From: Termitomyces sp. T153
Lineage: Eukaryota > Basidiomycota > Agaricomycetes > Agaricales > Lyophyllaceae
DNA length: 64,000 nt
Direction of reading: 5' to 3'
Assembly: GCA_018296165.2 (NCBI GenBank)
Contig: JACKQL020000149.1
Coordinates: forward strand, 29,980 to 93,979
Every line of letters starts with the position of its first letter. Positions within the stretch are counted from its first letter, which is position 1. Shown piece after piece: positions 19,881 through 30,290 of this stretch. Position numbers and translations under genes: made by a program. The notes under the pieces were generated by a model. That model was not told the DNA's origin, did not search any database, and saw only the letters and a program-made list of their open reading frames with translations.

Positions 19881-22006
19881 GCAGGGCTAGCGGGGATGGA
19901 GGGTCGGATGCCATTGGTTGCTCCGGTCTGCCAGTTGGTGTTACCGGAAGTATTCCACGAGGTCCGGGGCGCCGTGTTTTCGCTGCGATCTTCCCAATAA
20001 CGTTGGTCGACCTGGGTAACGAGCGCCTTGTACCCGTCGTAGGTGGTTTGTTTGAGCGCGAGGCGAAGGACGTCCTTGATCCGTTGGGGCAGGGCACGAC
20101 GGAGGGCGAACCGGAGGGCGTTGTAATTCCAGCCGGTCTCGTAGGCCTCTCGTTCGAACCGTACGATGAAGGTCGTGAAGCGTTCGTTGTCGCGCATTCG
20201 GAGGTTGAAGAGATTTTCCTCCGCCTCTGCTACGGTGTCAAAGACGCCAAACTTACTCGAGAACTCTTGAGTGAAAGCGAGCCAATGGGAGAGTACGGGA
20301 TTGTTTGGGTCGAACCGGAGTAGCGCGGTGTAGTGGTCGAAAGCGATGCCCTGTAAGTATGATGCGGCGAAGGCTACTCGTGAGCTCTCAAGCTGAAAAG
20401 TGATGGGCTTAGCTTGAAACATAGTTAAGCACTGGGTCAGGAAGATTTGCCACTTCCGGGGGTCGCGGCCGGTGAAGGGTTTGGGCTTCTGGATGTCGAG
20501 CTTTCCTTCCCGGGCCAGTGCGTCGCGGGTGTCGTCCTGCGAATTTTGAGTTCGGGGTGGGGGTCCGGCATTGTAGTAGTAGTAGTAGTAGTTGTTTCCG
20601 TTTCCGCGCTGGGGGGGGAAGTTGTCCATCGCCGGGCCCCATCCTCCTGGGGGTCCGCCATTGGGTGGTCCCCCACCGGGGTTTTGACCTACACTACCCG
20701 GGGCGGGTCCTGGGGCCCATCGAGGGGGAGAGGGTCCTCCGGGATTCGGGGGTCCGAAATAGTTGATGTCGTTGGGGGGGTTAGGCATCGGGGCGGGCGG
20801 GGGACGAAAGGGGTTGGCGGACAGAGGGGGTCGGGGCGCCCCGGGGCCCAGGGGCTGTCGCGGGGGGACTGGGGCGTTGGGACGGGGCGGAGGGGCGTTG
20901 CTACGAGGGGCGCGGAGGTCGAAATGGGGGGGTCGGTCTCGTTGGGGCCCGTTGCGCGGGGGGTGTTCGTCGACGGGGTTGCCCGGCTCGTCGATATAGG
21001 AGAGGGTCCGGTTGTCGTCGTCGACGCGTAGGGACGGTCGTTGGGAGCGGATTTCGGGGATGGCGGGTTGATCCCAGGTTCGGAAGGCGCTGGGCACCGA
21101 GCTGGCCCGGGGCCGGGCGGAGAGGGCCAGGGTGTGGGCGGCGGGTTGGTCGAACAGCCCCCCCGCGGGGTTGAGATTCCTCAAGATGCTGGAGGCCACG
21201 TTGAGTTCTTCCTGCTGGCGGGGAACGGAAGATGGGGCTTCATTTCGTGTCCCGACGGGTTCCTCGCGTTGCACGTGGAAGGAGCGGGCGGGGTCCAGGG
21301 GATCTTCGAAGGGGCGGGGGTTCGGGCTAGTGTGGATTTCTTCGACCAAGGCGCGGAGCTCGTTCCGTAAGTTCTCGTCGAGGCCCAGGGTGCCTTGCGT
21401 ATTCTCCGGGAGGTTCCCTTGCAGGTAGCGTTCGTGGAAGTCGAGGAGTCGGTCCGCCCAGACCTCCGGGGTTGCGGAGGTGTCGGGGTAGCCTAGGCTG
21501 GTAAGGAAGGTGCGGGTACGCCTTGCGAATTCCGCAGGGGACAGGCGGAGGAAGCGGAGAACTTCGTCGCGTTGCTGGGCGTAGGCTTCAATCCTCTGCT
21601 GCCTGGGGGAAGGAGGGGTTTGAATGGCGAATGGTGGGCGGGGTGGGGAATAGTCATCCGTAGCTTCCGGAGGGGCTGGGGCTGCAGCGGGGATTGGATA
21701 CGCATAGTAATGGGCGGGGGGAAGGTAGGCGGGGTTGGGGGGTGCTGCGGAGTATCCTCCGGGGTTGATACGGGGGTTGTTGCCATCGGCGTGGAATGCG
21801 GGAGGGCGGCGCCAGCCCGGGGGTATTCCCTGGCTGATGGAGGGGGCGTAGAACACCTGGTTGGGGTCAGGGGTCCAGTGACGGGGCACGTATTGGTCCG
21901 TGAAGGGGCCCGGGTAGAATGGGGCGTAGGGATTTTCCAATATGGGCCGGCCGTAGGCGTCGGTTGGGTAACCGACTGGGTTGTACGCGGGGTTGAACGC
22001 AGACAT
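19881..22006 (-). pseudogene. gag: gag N-terminal and capsid part (truncated by the solo LTR)
   Basis: Starts at ATG 22006, 20 nt below the PBS. The first ~500 residues are Pro/Gly/Asn-rich, including a poly-Tyr run encoded by a TAG/TAC-type triplet repeat at about 20574-20592. Residues about 510-680 match the retrotransposon gag (capsid) domain (KPFTGRDPRKWQIFLTQC..., FNLRMRDNERFTTFIVRFE). The reading frame is uninterrupted for about 708 codons, then runs into the solo LTR at 19880 and stops at 19865. The product would lack the zinc knuckle. Capsid assembly might survive, but RNA packaging should fail. Confidence 0.92.
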
Positions 22007-22025
22007 CGAGAACGGGGTAAGGGGG

Positions 22026-22038
22026 AGTCTTGATATTA
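22026..22038 (-). other. Primer binding site complementary to the element's own transcript
   Basis: On the element strand the LTR ends ...CCTGACA and is followed at once by TAATATCAAGACT. This is the exact reverse complement of AGTCTTGATATTA inside the LTR (minus strand 22601-22589), located 32 nt after the TATATAAG box. That is the arrangement of Tf1-type self-priming, not of a tRNA 3' end. Confidence 0.85.
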
Positions 22039-23026
22039 TGTCAGGTTCCGCTGACGACGGTGGCTCAGTACACTGGCGAGTCCTTACTAGGCGGACGCGA
22101 TGTCCTGCGTTTATAACCAGGCGCCCGGGGTTGGAGCGGAGGTGGGGAAGGCTTGCGAGGGGCCCCTAGGGATAGCGGCCCGAGTAGGTCCGGAGTGATT
22201 CAGAGGGGTCTAAGACCGGAGGTACTGGTCGTTGACCCGGGGTGGGTGTCGGAGCTCGTTAGCGGACGCACGAGGGGATTGCGGGGTAGGCGGAGGCTTC
22301 TCGGCTGTTGGGGGGGCGGGGTCGGTTGGATAGGGGATTACCGGGGCTTGATGGGTTCCGGGGTGAGCGGGTAGTGAGGCCCGGGGTTGTCGTTAGGAAT
22401 GTTCAGGTCGTGGCGTGTGCGCGGAGTTCGTACTGATGTAGGGAGCAAGGGAACTTCAGGGGAACAAAGGAAATATGTACAGTCGAGACGAGACGGAGAC
22501 GAGACGAGACTGAGAAAAGATAGATTCAAAACCTAGGAACAGAAATACAGACGAGACGTGAGACGAAACATAGGAAACCGGTAAAATGTAATATCAAGAC
22601 TAGGGTTCGAGGAGTCATTCTATGACTTATATACCAACTACTGGGTGCCTCCAAGGGCGGCGGATGTGATGGCGGGGGTCGACGGGGCTGTGCTGAGTCG
22701 ACGGGTGTCGGGTACAACCCAAGTTCGGGCCGCGGCAGTATTCTGATGGGATCAGTTGGGGGCGCGGCCGCTCCGGGGCGTCGTGGCACTCCGGGATGGG
22801 TCGGGTGAACTAGGGTAGGGGGTCGGGGACGTATGACGTGTCCAGGAACGGTGGGGGAAGGTTTCAAGGGGGTGTTGATGGCTACGGATAGGGAGTTGCT
22901 GTCGGGGTTTGCCGGAGAAGCGTCGGAGTTGCCCAGTGTGGGCGTCGAAAGTGTGGGCGGGGTTCCGGGGAGTTATCGGGAGGGGTTGGGGGCCGTGTCT
23001 AGGGATCTAGGGAGCGGGTCATGACA
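22039..23026 (-). repeat. 5' LTR of the young element (988 bp)
   Basis: Upstream LTR on the element strand, beginning TGTCATGACCCG and ending GGAACCTGACA. It holds the promoter that should drive gag-pol. It differs from the other LTR by nine substitutions, five of them CpG loss on this copy by transition. Confidence 0.97.
22589..22633 (-). promoter_or_regulatory. LTR core promoter and predicted transcript start
   Basis: TATATAAG on the minus strand at 22633-22626. The predicted initiator begins at 22601 with AGTCTTGATATTA, 32 nt downstream. The same layout recurs in the other LTR (11631-11638 / 11594-11606) and in the diverged solo LTR (19152 / 19185). The start point is inferred from TATA spacing and from complementarity with the PBS. 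Confidence 0.75.
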
Positions 23027-24330
23027 ATCACAAGGAAGAGGTCTGGATGAACAAGGGCAAGAAGGAAAAGAAGGAAAAAATGCAGAGAAAACCTAAGTCT
23101 GCTGAGTATGTTGAGGGTAAGTATTGATTTCCCCAACTGAAATCATTTACTGACAACAGACAGAACCAACAATGCCAGTTGCTGGGCCATCAACAATCTG
23201 GCTGGCAGATATGCCAGTGGCCAGTAAAAAGAGAAGGATAAAGGAATGGATGGATCTGCCAGCAGCCAGTAAAAAGGGGAATGAGCAAGCAGACCTGCTG
23301 ATGACTAGCAAAAAGGAAAAGGGCAAGCAGTGGGCAGATCCACCCATCTCCACCAAATCTGTTAAAGCCATCCTTTCATGAGCTATGGTGGGGTTGAACC
23401 AATGGCTCAATTTCATCAATGAAGAAATTGAGGTTGTATTGGAAGAGATGAGGTCAGGGTTTGTGCTAGCTGAGAAGACAAGGTTTACAGAGATGGAGAA
23501 GATGCTTTGGTGGTACAATACAATGCTGCAAGTGCTTGACAAGCATGTGAACATCATTGACACAAGTGTTGTGGGCATGATATCTGACCTCAACAAGACA
23601 AAGCAAACTGTCAAGGACATTGTTGCACTCTAGAGCATGGTCAACAATCTTCAAAACCAGCTTCAAATCTCCTCCACTCCCCTATTCAACCAGCCCCCAG
23701 CACCAGCAGCCTTCCACCTGCATTGGCTTCTACTCTGGCACCCATTGCTGAGGCAGAAGAGCCCAACAATGATGAGGCTGCCCAGCCCAAGAAGGATGAG
23801 AGCAAAATGGACCATGCCACTACTGTAGCCACTGCTGTTGATCAGTCTGCCATTGTTGATGACTCTGCTTTTGTCAGCAACCCTGTTGCTATTGTGACTG
23901 ACTCCAGTATTTCCAGTAGGTCCACCACCAAATCTGTTGACTGCACCAGGCCTGCTGCTAGTATCACTAACTTGGCCATTGCCACCAACTCTGCCACTCC
24001 CACTGGGCCTGCTGCCAGCATCACCAACTCTGCCATTGCTACCAGAGTAGCAACCAGTGATGAGTCCACTGTGCCCACTGGTGTTGAATCCATTTTGGCC
24101 AGTCCAATTTCTGCAACTGGGCAATTGATGGATGTGGATTATGACAGGCCCAGCACCACCTCATGCTCCAGATGAGATTGTGCCATGACATGGCTGCAGC
24201 ACCTCCCAAGCCACATGACCCCCCACCAAACATACCTGGTCCTCCAGTGGTCTAGCAGGTAAGAGAAAGGCTGATGAACATGCTGAGGAAGCAGTAGCCC
24301 AGAAGATGAAGGAAGCATGAAGAGGATGAG
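23027..24330 (+). pseudogene. Zn-cluster protein pseudogene, 3' part
   Basis: Resumes the gene split at 11043: DHKEEVWMNKGKKEKKEKMQ..., a Lys-rich tract. A plausible intron starts at GTAAGT (23117) and ends at ACAG near 23160. Next come repeated (A)SKK(R/E/G) units (23172-23381), a frame with helical heptads (INEEIEVVLEEM..., 23385-23633), and a long Thr/Ser/Ala-rich repeat tract (ATTVATAVDQSA...; 23723-24175). Stops at 23379 and 23631 and frame shifts break it. The order basic cluster, coiled coil and low complexity parallels the antisense gene inside the inserted element. CpG is depleted throughout. Confidence 0.55.
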
Positions 24331-24550
24331 GGCCACTGGACTTTCTTGACATTTTTTGTACTTTTTTGATACATTCCAGCCTTGTTATTACATTGTTATA
24401 TTTTGTAATACCCAATGAAAATGTATATACAATGTCTTGGCTCAGATTCAAGTGCCCAACGCAACAGATTTGTGGTTAGATTAATGTTTCTAGTTGGTAA
24501 TCAAAATCTTCATTAGCTTTGTGACCCTTTGTCCAAGAGAGTAACAATCA
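24331..24550. other. AT-rich spacer, probable 3' flank of the pseudogene
   Basis: No ORF or RNA recognised. T-rich stretches (ttttttgtacttttttg) are compatible with a 3' untranslated region. Confidence 0.35.
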
Positions 24551-24965
24551 CAATGTGGTCTACTGGTACTACATTTTTACTTTGTATTAATTTCATGTGG
24601 CAGCTGCAGGTTTGACTCCTGTAACTGCTGATGTTACAACCTCATTTGTTGAACATGTACAAGTTGTTTCATTGATTAGGATGCCTGAAATACAACCCTA
24701 TTGCAATGGCAACATGGTCTACTGGTAGTGTGTTACCACTTTGTATCAATGTTATGTGGCAGCTGCAGGTTTGACTCCTGTAACTGCTGATGTTACAACC
24801 TCATTTGTTGAACATGTACAAGTTGTTTCATTGATTAGGATGCCTAAGATACAACACTATTGCAATGGCAACATGGTCTACTGGTAGTGTGTTACCACTT
24901 TGTATCAATGTTATGTGGCAGCTGCAGGTTTGACTCCTGTAACTGCCATTGTCACAACCACATTT
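24551..24965 (+). repeat. Tandem tRNA-derived SINE-like repeat, 159 bp unit
   Basis: Two full units and part of a third, with an exact 159 bp period (B-box-like GGTTTGACTCC at 24609, 24768 and 24927). Each has an A-box-like TGGTCTACTGGTAG about 45 bp upstream. A T-arm is visible: GCAGG, 7 nt loop TTTGACT, CCTGT. GGTTTGA is the CpG-decayed form of the tRNA GGTTCGA. No tRNA acceptor stem closes cleanly, so these are tRNA-derived repeats, not functional tRNAs. Confidence 0.7.
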
Positions 24966-25019
24966 GTTTTTTTAACCATGGTACTGCAGTGACACTTTGT
25001 ACTTTTACATCACATGCCT

Positions 25020-25660
25020 CATACTGCATTGTCACTGAACCAAACACAGCTGTCTGCTGTAGTGGAATTGCATTTGAAGCTTGTCAGCCTTCCATTCACT
25101 GTGACTCCTGGGTTCGACCCCCAGTGTTTGCATGATTGAGCATGTTTCATGAGACTTTTTTGTCACACATTTATGGTCTTGTGGCAATGGCTTACAATTA
25201 TATGTGAATTTTTTGACAAATAGTCATTTTCACTTGCATATGTATGACACCTCCCATGGTGTAGCAGAATCCATGTTGAAGTGTTGAAGCTTTCCATGTT
25301 AGCAGGCTCTAAGTTTGACCCCCTGTCCTTGCATTTATCAGTCATATTCCACACTAATTTTTTTTATTTTTATCAATGTATTGTGTTAGTTGCAAGTTCA
25401 AAATATGGTGCAAATTTTTTGACAAACAATCATTCCACCCACCTGTGTATAACACCTCCTATAGTGTAGTAGAATTCCTGTTGAAGCTTTGAAGCTTCCC
25501 ATACAAGCAGGTTCTGGGTTTGACCCCCTGTTCTTGCCTTTGTCTGTCATATTCCATGCTAATTTTTTTTATTTTTATCAATGTATTGTGTTAGTTGCAA
25601 GTTTGGCATATAGTGCCAATCTTTTGACAAACAATCATATTTTTTTTGTTTTTGTTTATT
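25020..25660 (+). repeat. Second tRNA-derived repeat family, about 205 bp unit
   Basis: Three related units. The first (B box GGTTCGACCCC, 25111-25121) keeps a perfect T-arm, CTGGG-TTCGACC-CCCAG, and one of the few CpGs in the region. The next two have decayed boxes at 25312 and 25517, 205 bp apart, each preceded by TGTAGCAGAA or TGTAGTAGAA (A-box-like). T-rich tails (aattttttttatttttatc) follow each unit. They lie directly beside the 159 bp array. Confidence 0.65.
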
Positions 25661-28600
25661 ACCTGCAAAGTGTTTTTTTTAGCCTATTTTGCATCATTAG
25701 AAACTCTACCATGCTGAATTTTCCAACTGAAGAACTTCCTGCCATATCACTACTAGATGACCCAACATGCTTTTGTTTCCTCTGATGTTCTCCTTTCTTT
25801 TGAGCTGCTTTACATGATGCTGCAGCAGCAGCCCTCTTTTCATAGTCAGCATGAGTGCCATACTCAGCAGGAACCCTGTCCTTATTCTTGTTGACATAAA
25901 CCTTCTACTGAAAGGTATCACTAGATCCATATTCTTCCTGACAATCTCTCCAGAACTTCAGAAGGCACAACAGCCCCAACCAACCAAAATTGTGGGGATC
26001 CTTGAATTCCAGTGATCATGGAACATATCTTGAATTGATGAATTCTATACAATTCCACCACACAGCATTGTATGGAGCTGATTCATAATGGAAGCCTGAG
26101 TCAATTTCTGAGAATTTTTCAGTGAGAAAGATTCAAAGAACCAGGACAACCAATTTACTATAATGACTGTTCAAGTAGTCTTGAACAAGCATTTCCAATT
26201 CTGGCTGGGTTTGGACCATGCTGCTTGGTGGAGGTGGTAGTATTGGGAAACCTTTATGTAGTTTCCAACTTTCTACTGGAAGGCATTAGAGGAATTAGCA
26301 AATGTGAATGGGGACTCACCTTGATTTTCTCTGCCCACTCTTCCCCAGTTTCTGGTGCTGTTCCCTTACTGGCCCAGTAGTTGAAAATATTGGTGAGGAT
26401 TTTATCTTTTAAGATGGTGGTTCTAGCCTGATGATTTGGCTCTTGCCAATACATTTCCTTATATGGTTCAAAAATTGCCCTCTCATCTGCAGTGAAGAGT
26501 GGTTCCATTTGTCTTTTCCTCAAAGAAAATATTGGTTCTGGTGCCTGGTGGACATTGGGTATGGGCTCATGGGACAAGGACATCTTGTAGGCCCATTTGT
26601 GACATTCAATTTTTGTTGAACACTGAATCACATGATCTTTCACCCACATGAAAAACTTTCAGAGAATGCACCAAAACCAATGTCTGCCTGCCAGAGTGGA
26701 TGAAAGCCACCTGGGAAGGTCTGTCTCTCTCTGTGTCAAAAAACTGTTTGTCTCTTCATTGAATTGTCTTGCACCAATTGAAGAATGTCCATAGGTGGCC
26801 CACCAGGTCAGACAACCTATTGGATCAGATGTCCATTCAGTGGACTGGACATTGGCCAGCAGTCCACAAATTCTGCCAAATCAATTCAATTGTCTTGTAC
26901 CAGTCTTGCTAATTTTTTTGTCACCTACTAAAGGGTACATAGATTTCAGATAACCTTGAAGAACTACACCAGCTGTGACAAAATCCAAATTTGTTGCTAA
27001 TGTCACCAACACCAATGAATATCTGTTTTTCTATTGTCCCTTCTACTGTCCATCTTGGCAGACAGTCTGATAGTAGCTTGCCTACTTTAGCCTAGTGCCT
27101 ATCACTTGAGGAAACTTTCACAACAAAATTTTCTTTAAGAATACCTAATGTTGTGGAAAAATTGCCAATATTGATCATCATCTGCTGTACATCACTTGCA
27201 CCTCTTCACATCAACCAATCATCTTGTATAGGGCTCATAACAATTTTCCTTTCCCATCTCATATGTGCTGCTACATATATTCCAGGAAATCTCCTGCTGG
27301 CAGGCACACTCTTTGACACCTCATTTGTACCATGAATTTCTCAGGCAAAGAGATCTTATGCCTGCTGAAGAGAAGACTAGAGTCATCCATTACCTATACT
27401 GGTGAAAGAACAAGTGCCCATCAGTCCAATTCCAGTTGTCACTTCTGCTGTGCCATTCCCAGCCACAAATGATGACCATAATTCTTTTGGGGATGCTACG
27501 ATGGTAGATAATATATCTCCTGTCCCCATAAAGCATGATAAGGTAAATTTTCATGGAACAATTGTGCAACATATTATTGTTTATATCTTATAGACACAGG
27601 TAGACTATCTATAACAATGGCTAATATCACTAATGGATTCACAACTGAGTAAACCATTGAATGCATTGGTGAGATTAGCCATTGTTATGCATGTCCTGAC
27701 AAATATCTTGCACAATGGCAATGCCATGATTGCATGGGTTCAAGACTTCTTTGTCATAGGTATTTACACTGAACACACCAGTCCAGCCCACCTCACCAAC
27801 CAGAGATATGGAGTGGCAAATACTTCCAGCCCATGAACTTATCTGATGCAGGTGGCTATTTCTATGTTCCCCACCATGCAATTCACAATTGCCATGGTAG
27901 CATGACCTGGGTGAATGTTCTTGAGGACTATAAATGAAAAAATGACATTAAAGAGCAAGACTTCCTACAAGCCATCCAGAGTACATCAACATTGTCATGG
28001 TGCTATCAGGCATGCTAAAAATTACCAATACAGATCAAGATGAACCAATGGATATTGATGTAGAAACAGGGATCAATAGAAACATGTTTCTGGCACTGGA
28101 TCCACCAGCAGAAATGCAGTTTTTATCAAGTAATCTGTCCCTGGAAATGCAGTTTTTAGCAGTGGATCCATTCCACAGAGTGGCAGATCTGCTGTCCAAT
28201 CCATTGCTGCAGCAGGAGCAACAGTTTTTGTCAGTGGATTCCATAGATCTGGGGTCAAATCCATCAAATGTCTCTATGCCTACCTCACATACCAAAATCC
28301 TAGCTAGAATTCAGATACTAGAGGAGGAGTGACAGGAACTAGAGGACAATGACACCATGGAAGGTGGAGAACTGCCATTGGAACAAGTACCAATAGAAGA
28401 TGTTCCTTCACATGGACCACAAGAAATGTTCCTACTGCTTATGTTGATGGACTTCCTCCCTCTGCAGCCACTGCTGGTATCAATCTGCCATTTGCATATG
28501 AGTGCCATATTGAGAGAATTGATTGCTTTGGAAACCCAATTGCATGCATTGTACACACAACTGGTGTGCACTACATCAGTGTTGTTGCATGCAAGTATTC

Positions 28601-28670
28601 TGACTAAGATGTCTGGGTCAAGGATGTCATTCACTCCCAGCAATTCCCAGCACATTTGAATGGACAAGAA
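25661..28670. other. CpG-poor DNA with unidentified decayed ORFs
   Basis: The largest frame, 26254-26649 on the minus strand (131 codons), includes FTADERAIFEPYKEMYWQEP and FNYWASKGTAPETGEEWAEKIK. It looks protein-like but I cannot assign a family. A second minus-strand stretch at 25706-25930 is Lys/Arg-rich. On the plus strand 27997-28332 repeats a MQFL(A/S)..LDP unit several times. These could be fragments of the KDZ element downstream or of an unrelated gene. Confidence 0.35.
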
Positions 28671-30290
28671 CATATCCTACAACAGCTGTTCTAAATGATT
28701 TTTGTCTGACTGATTTAGAGTGCAGATCCTCTGCTTATCAGTATTGGCAGAAACCTGCAAGGATTGCTTCATCAATTGCTTCTTCAGGTAAAGTAGATAA
28801 CCTCTATTGTGAATTACAATGACTTTTGCATTCATGGTGCTGGTTAAAAAAATTGAAATGGGCAGGTTTTAGACATGATGAGACAAAAGAACTGATGGCA
28901 TCAGAGCATGGTGAGCTTGTGATATTCTGTCCCACTTGGCCTCAACCAGGATTGAATATTCCATCAAACTGAGAAGAAGATCCTATTCAGTGGAAGTTCA
29001 ATTGCTCATTGATGATAGATGGAAACTTCAAGGCAGATCATGTCCATCATCATAATCCTGCTTGGGATGTATGGCATTCAAAAGGGGGTGGAATGATGCC
29101 CAGGAGGGATGAACTTGATGAATATCTTAAGTTTGCAAAGGATAGACTGACAGTGAGTTTTTCCTCAGATTGCTAACATATGCCATTATTGATTGACTTT
29201 ATTGATTGACTATTAATGTTTGCATCCAAATTGCCCCCATCTGCCATCTGATATCTGCTGTAAGCTGTCTGCTAACAACCTCCACATCTGCCATCTGCTG
29301 TCCACTATTAACCTACACTCTGGCCATCTAGTAAGTCCATTGCCAGGGAGCTTCTTGTGAAAGCACATTCAAGGCCATCAAAAAGGCACTTCTATTGAAC
29401 AAATCATCCAACATTACTGGAGTTCTTGCAATAGCATGCACCTGCAATGGCTGCTTTGCTTCCAACAGTATAACAACTTAACCTGTGGTGAAAGCCAAGT
29501 GTATACAGAGTTTTTCATCACACATGCACTGAAGATAACCAACATGGAATCTATTAAGTGTCTCTTGCTGGTATATGACATAACATGCCAGTGGTGTGTC
29601 TTGGCCTCCTTCATATCCATGGCCACAGAGAAAATTGCTTTTTTTGCTTTGCTCCATCATTTATTCCAGGAATTAGCCACATTGCTGAGGAGATAATTGA
29701 AAGTCTTTGGTCTACTCTCAATGAAGTTTCACAGATGGCATAAACTACTACTCTTGCACATCGGGCAGAAATCCTTGATGATCATATGTGTGACTCCAAC
29801 TTCAAGAAGTTACTTGATATGATTCCTTTCCTATGCCAAAAATACTTGACAGCTATTGAGATGAGGAAGGCTGCTGTTCATTATTTTGCTGAACAGTCCA
29901 CAAGAATCTCAGCAGAACTGATATCAAGCTGGAAGGCTGAGATCATCATTGCTGAAAGTCTGAGGGACCAAGACAAGAAGGCAATGGACATCCTTGAGGC
30001 TTGGACCATAGGCCTGCAAGCAAGACATAGTAGTAATCTGGCAGACACTGGATCAGAAGCTGGGGGCCAGATGCTGGATACTGATACATTCTGGATCCAA
30101 CTTGCACTTGACATTGAAGAACAGCAGTGAGTTAAACCTGCCATTCTTCAAACCCAGATGGTTTCACTATCATTGAGCACTAAGTGTTATATCAGGATTG
30201 CATTACAAAACCATGTCCATTGGATGAGTCAGCAGGCACAGGAGGATGAGCAACAAAAGGTTGAAGCAGACAGAGAATTGTTAAGGGTTC
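28671..30290 (+). pseudogene. KDZ-family transposase pseudogene
   Basis: Blocks in the order of basidiomycete KDZ (Kyakuja-Dileera-Zisupton) transposases are spread over several frames: CPTWPQPGLNIP near 28928, MIDGNFKADH near 29018, VYTEFFITHALKITNMESIKCLLLVYDITCQW near 29510-29600, then LDDHMCDSNFKK near 29776. A helical C-terminal part (29786-30130) follows. At least five stops and several frameshifts break it. KDZ enzymes are cut-and-paste transposases; this copy is inactive. I see no terminal repeats. The family call rests on these motifs from memory of the family, not on a search. Confidence 0.65.

Larger units (their letters stand above)
11044..23026 (-). mobile_element. Young Ty3/gypsy chromovirus with antisense Zn-cluster gene
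   Basis: An 11,983 bp LTR retrotransposon on the minus strand. In element order: 5' LTR (23026-22039), self-primer-type PBS (22038-22026), gag (22006-18323, split by a solo LTR at 18716-19880), pol in the -1 frame (18248-14172), an opposite-strand spliced gene (12246-13941), polypurine tract (12044-12032), 3' LTR (12031-11044). Both 988 bp LTRs have TG...CA ends and a matching ATCAC duplication. Without the solo LTR and its duplication the element would be 10,813 bp. It is GC-rich with abundant CpG, unlike its surroundings, which marks it as recent. The chromodomain and self-priming signature place it near the Tf1/sushi chromoviruses (inference). Confidence 0.97.

Noticed and set aside
19219..20323. 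Plus-strand frames (19219-19791, 19580-20323) in and beyond the solo LTR
   Set aside because: They cross the LTR boundary and the gag antisense strand and show no domain; solo LTRs do not normally encode proteins.
20574..20592. The TAG/GTA triplet run as a separate microsatellite finding
   Set aside because: It encodes a poly-Tyr stretch within gag and stays in frame; it is noted in the gag entry only.
24551..24965. CRISPR-like array at the 159 bp repeats
   Set aside because: Units are contiguous, with no unique spacers of constant length, and carry Pol III box motifs; the genome is eukaryotic.
25111..25121. Functional tRNA gene at the intact B box
   Set aside because: The T-arm is perfect but no acceptor stem or anticodon arm closes around it, and neighbouring units are clearly decayed repeats.
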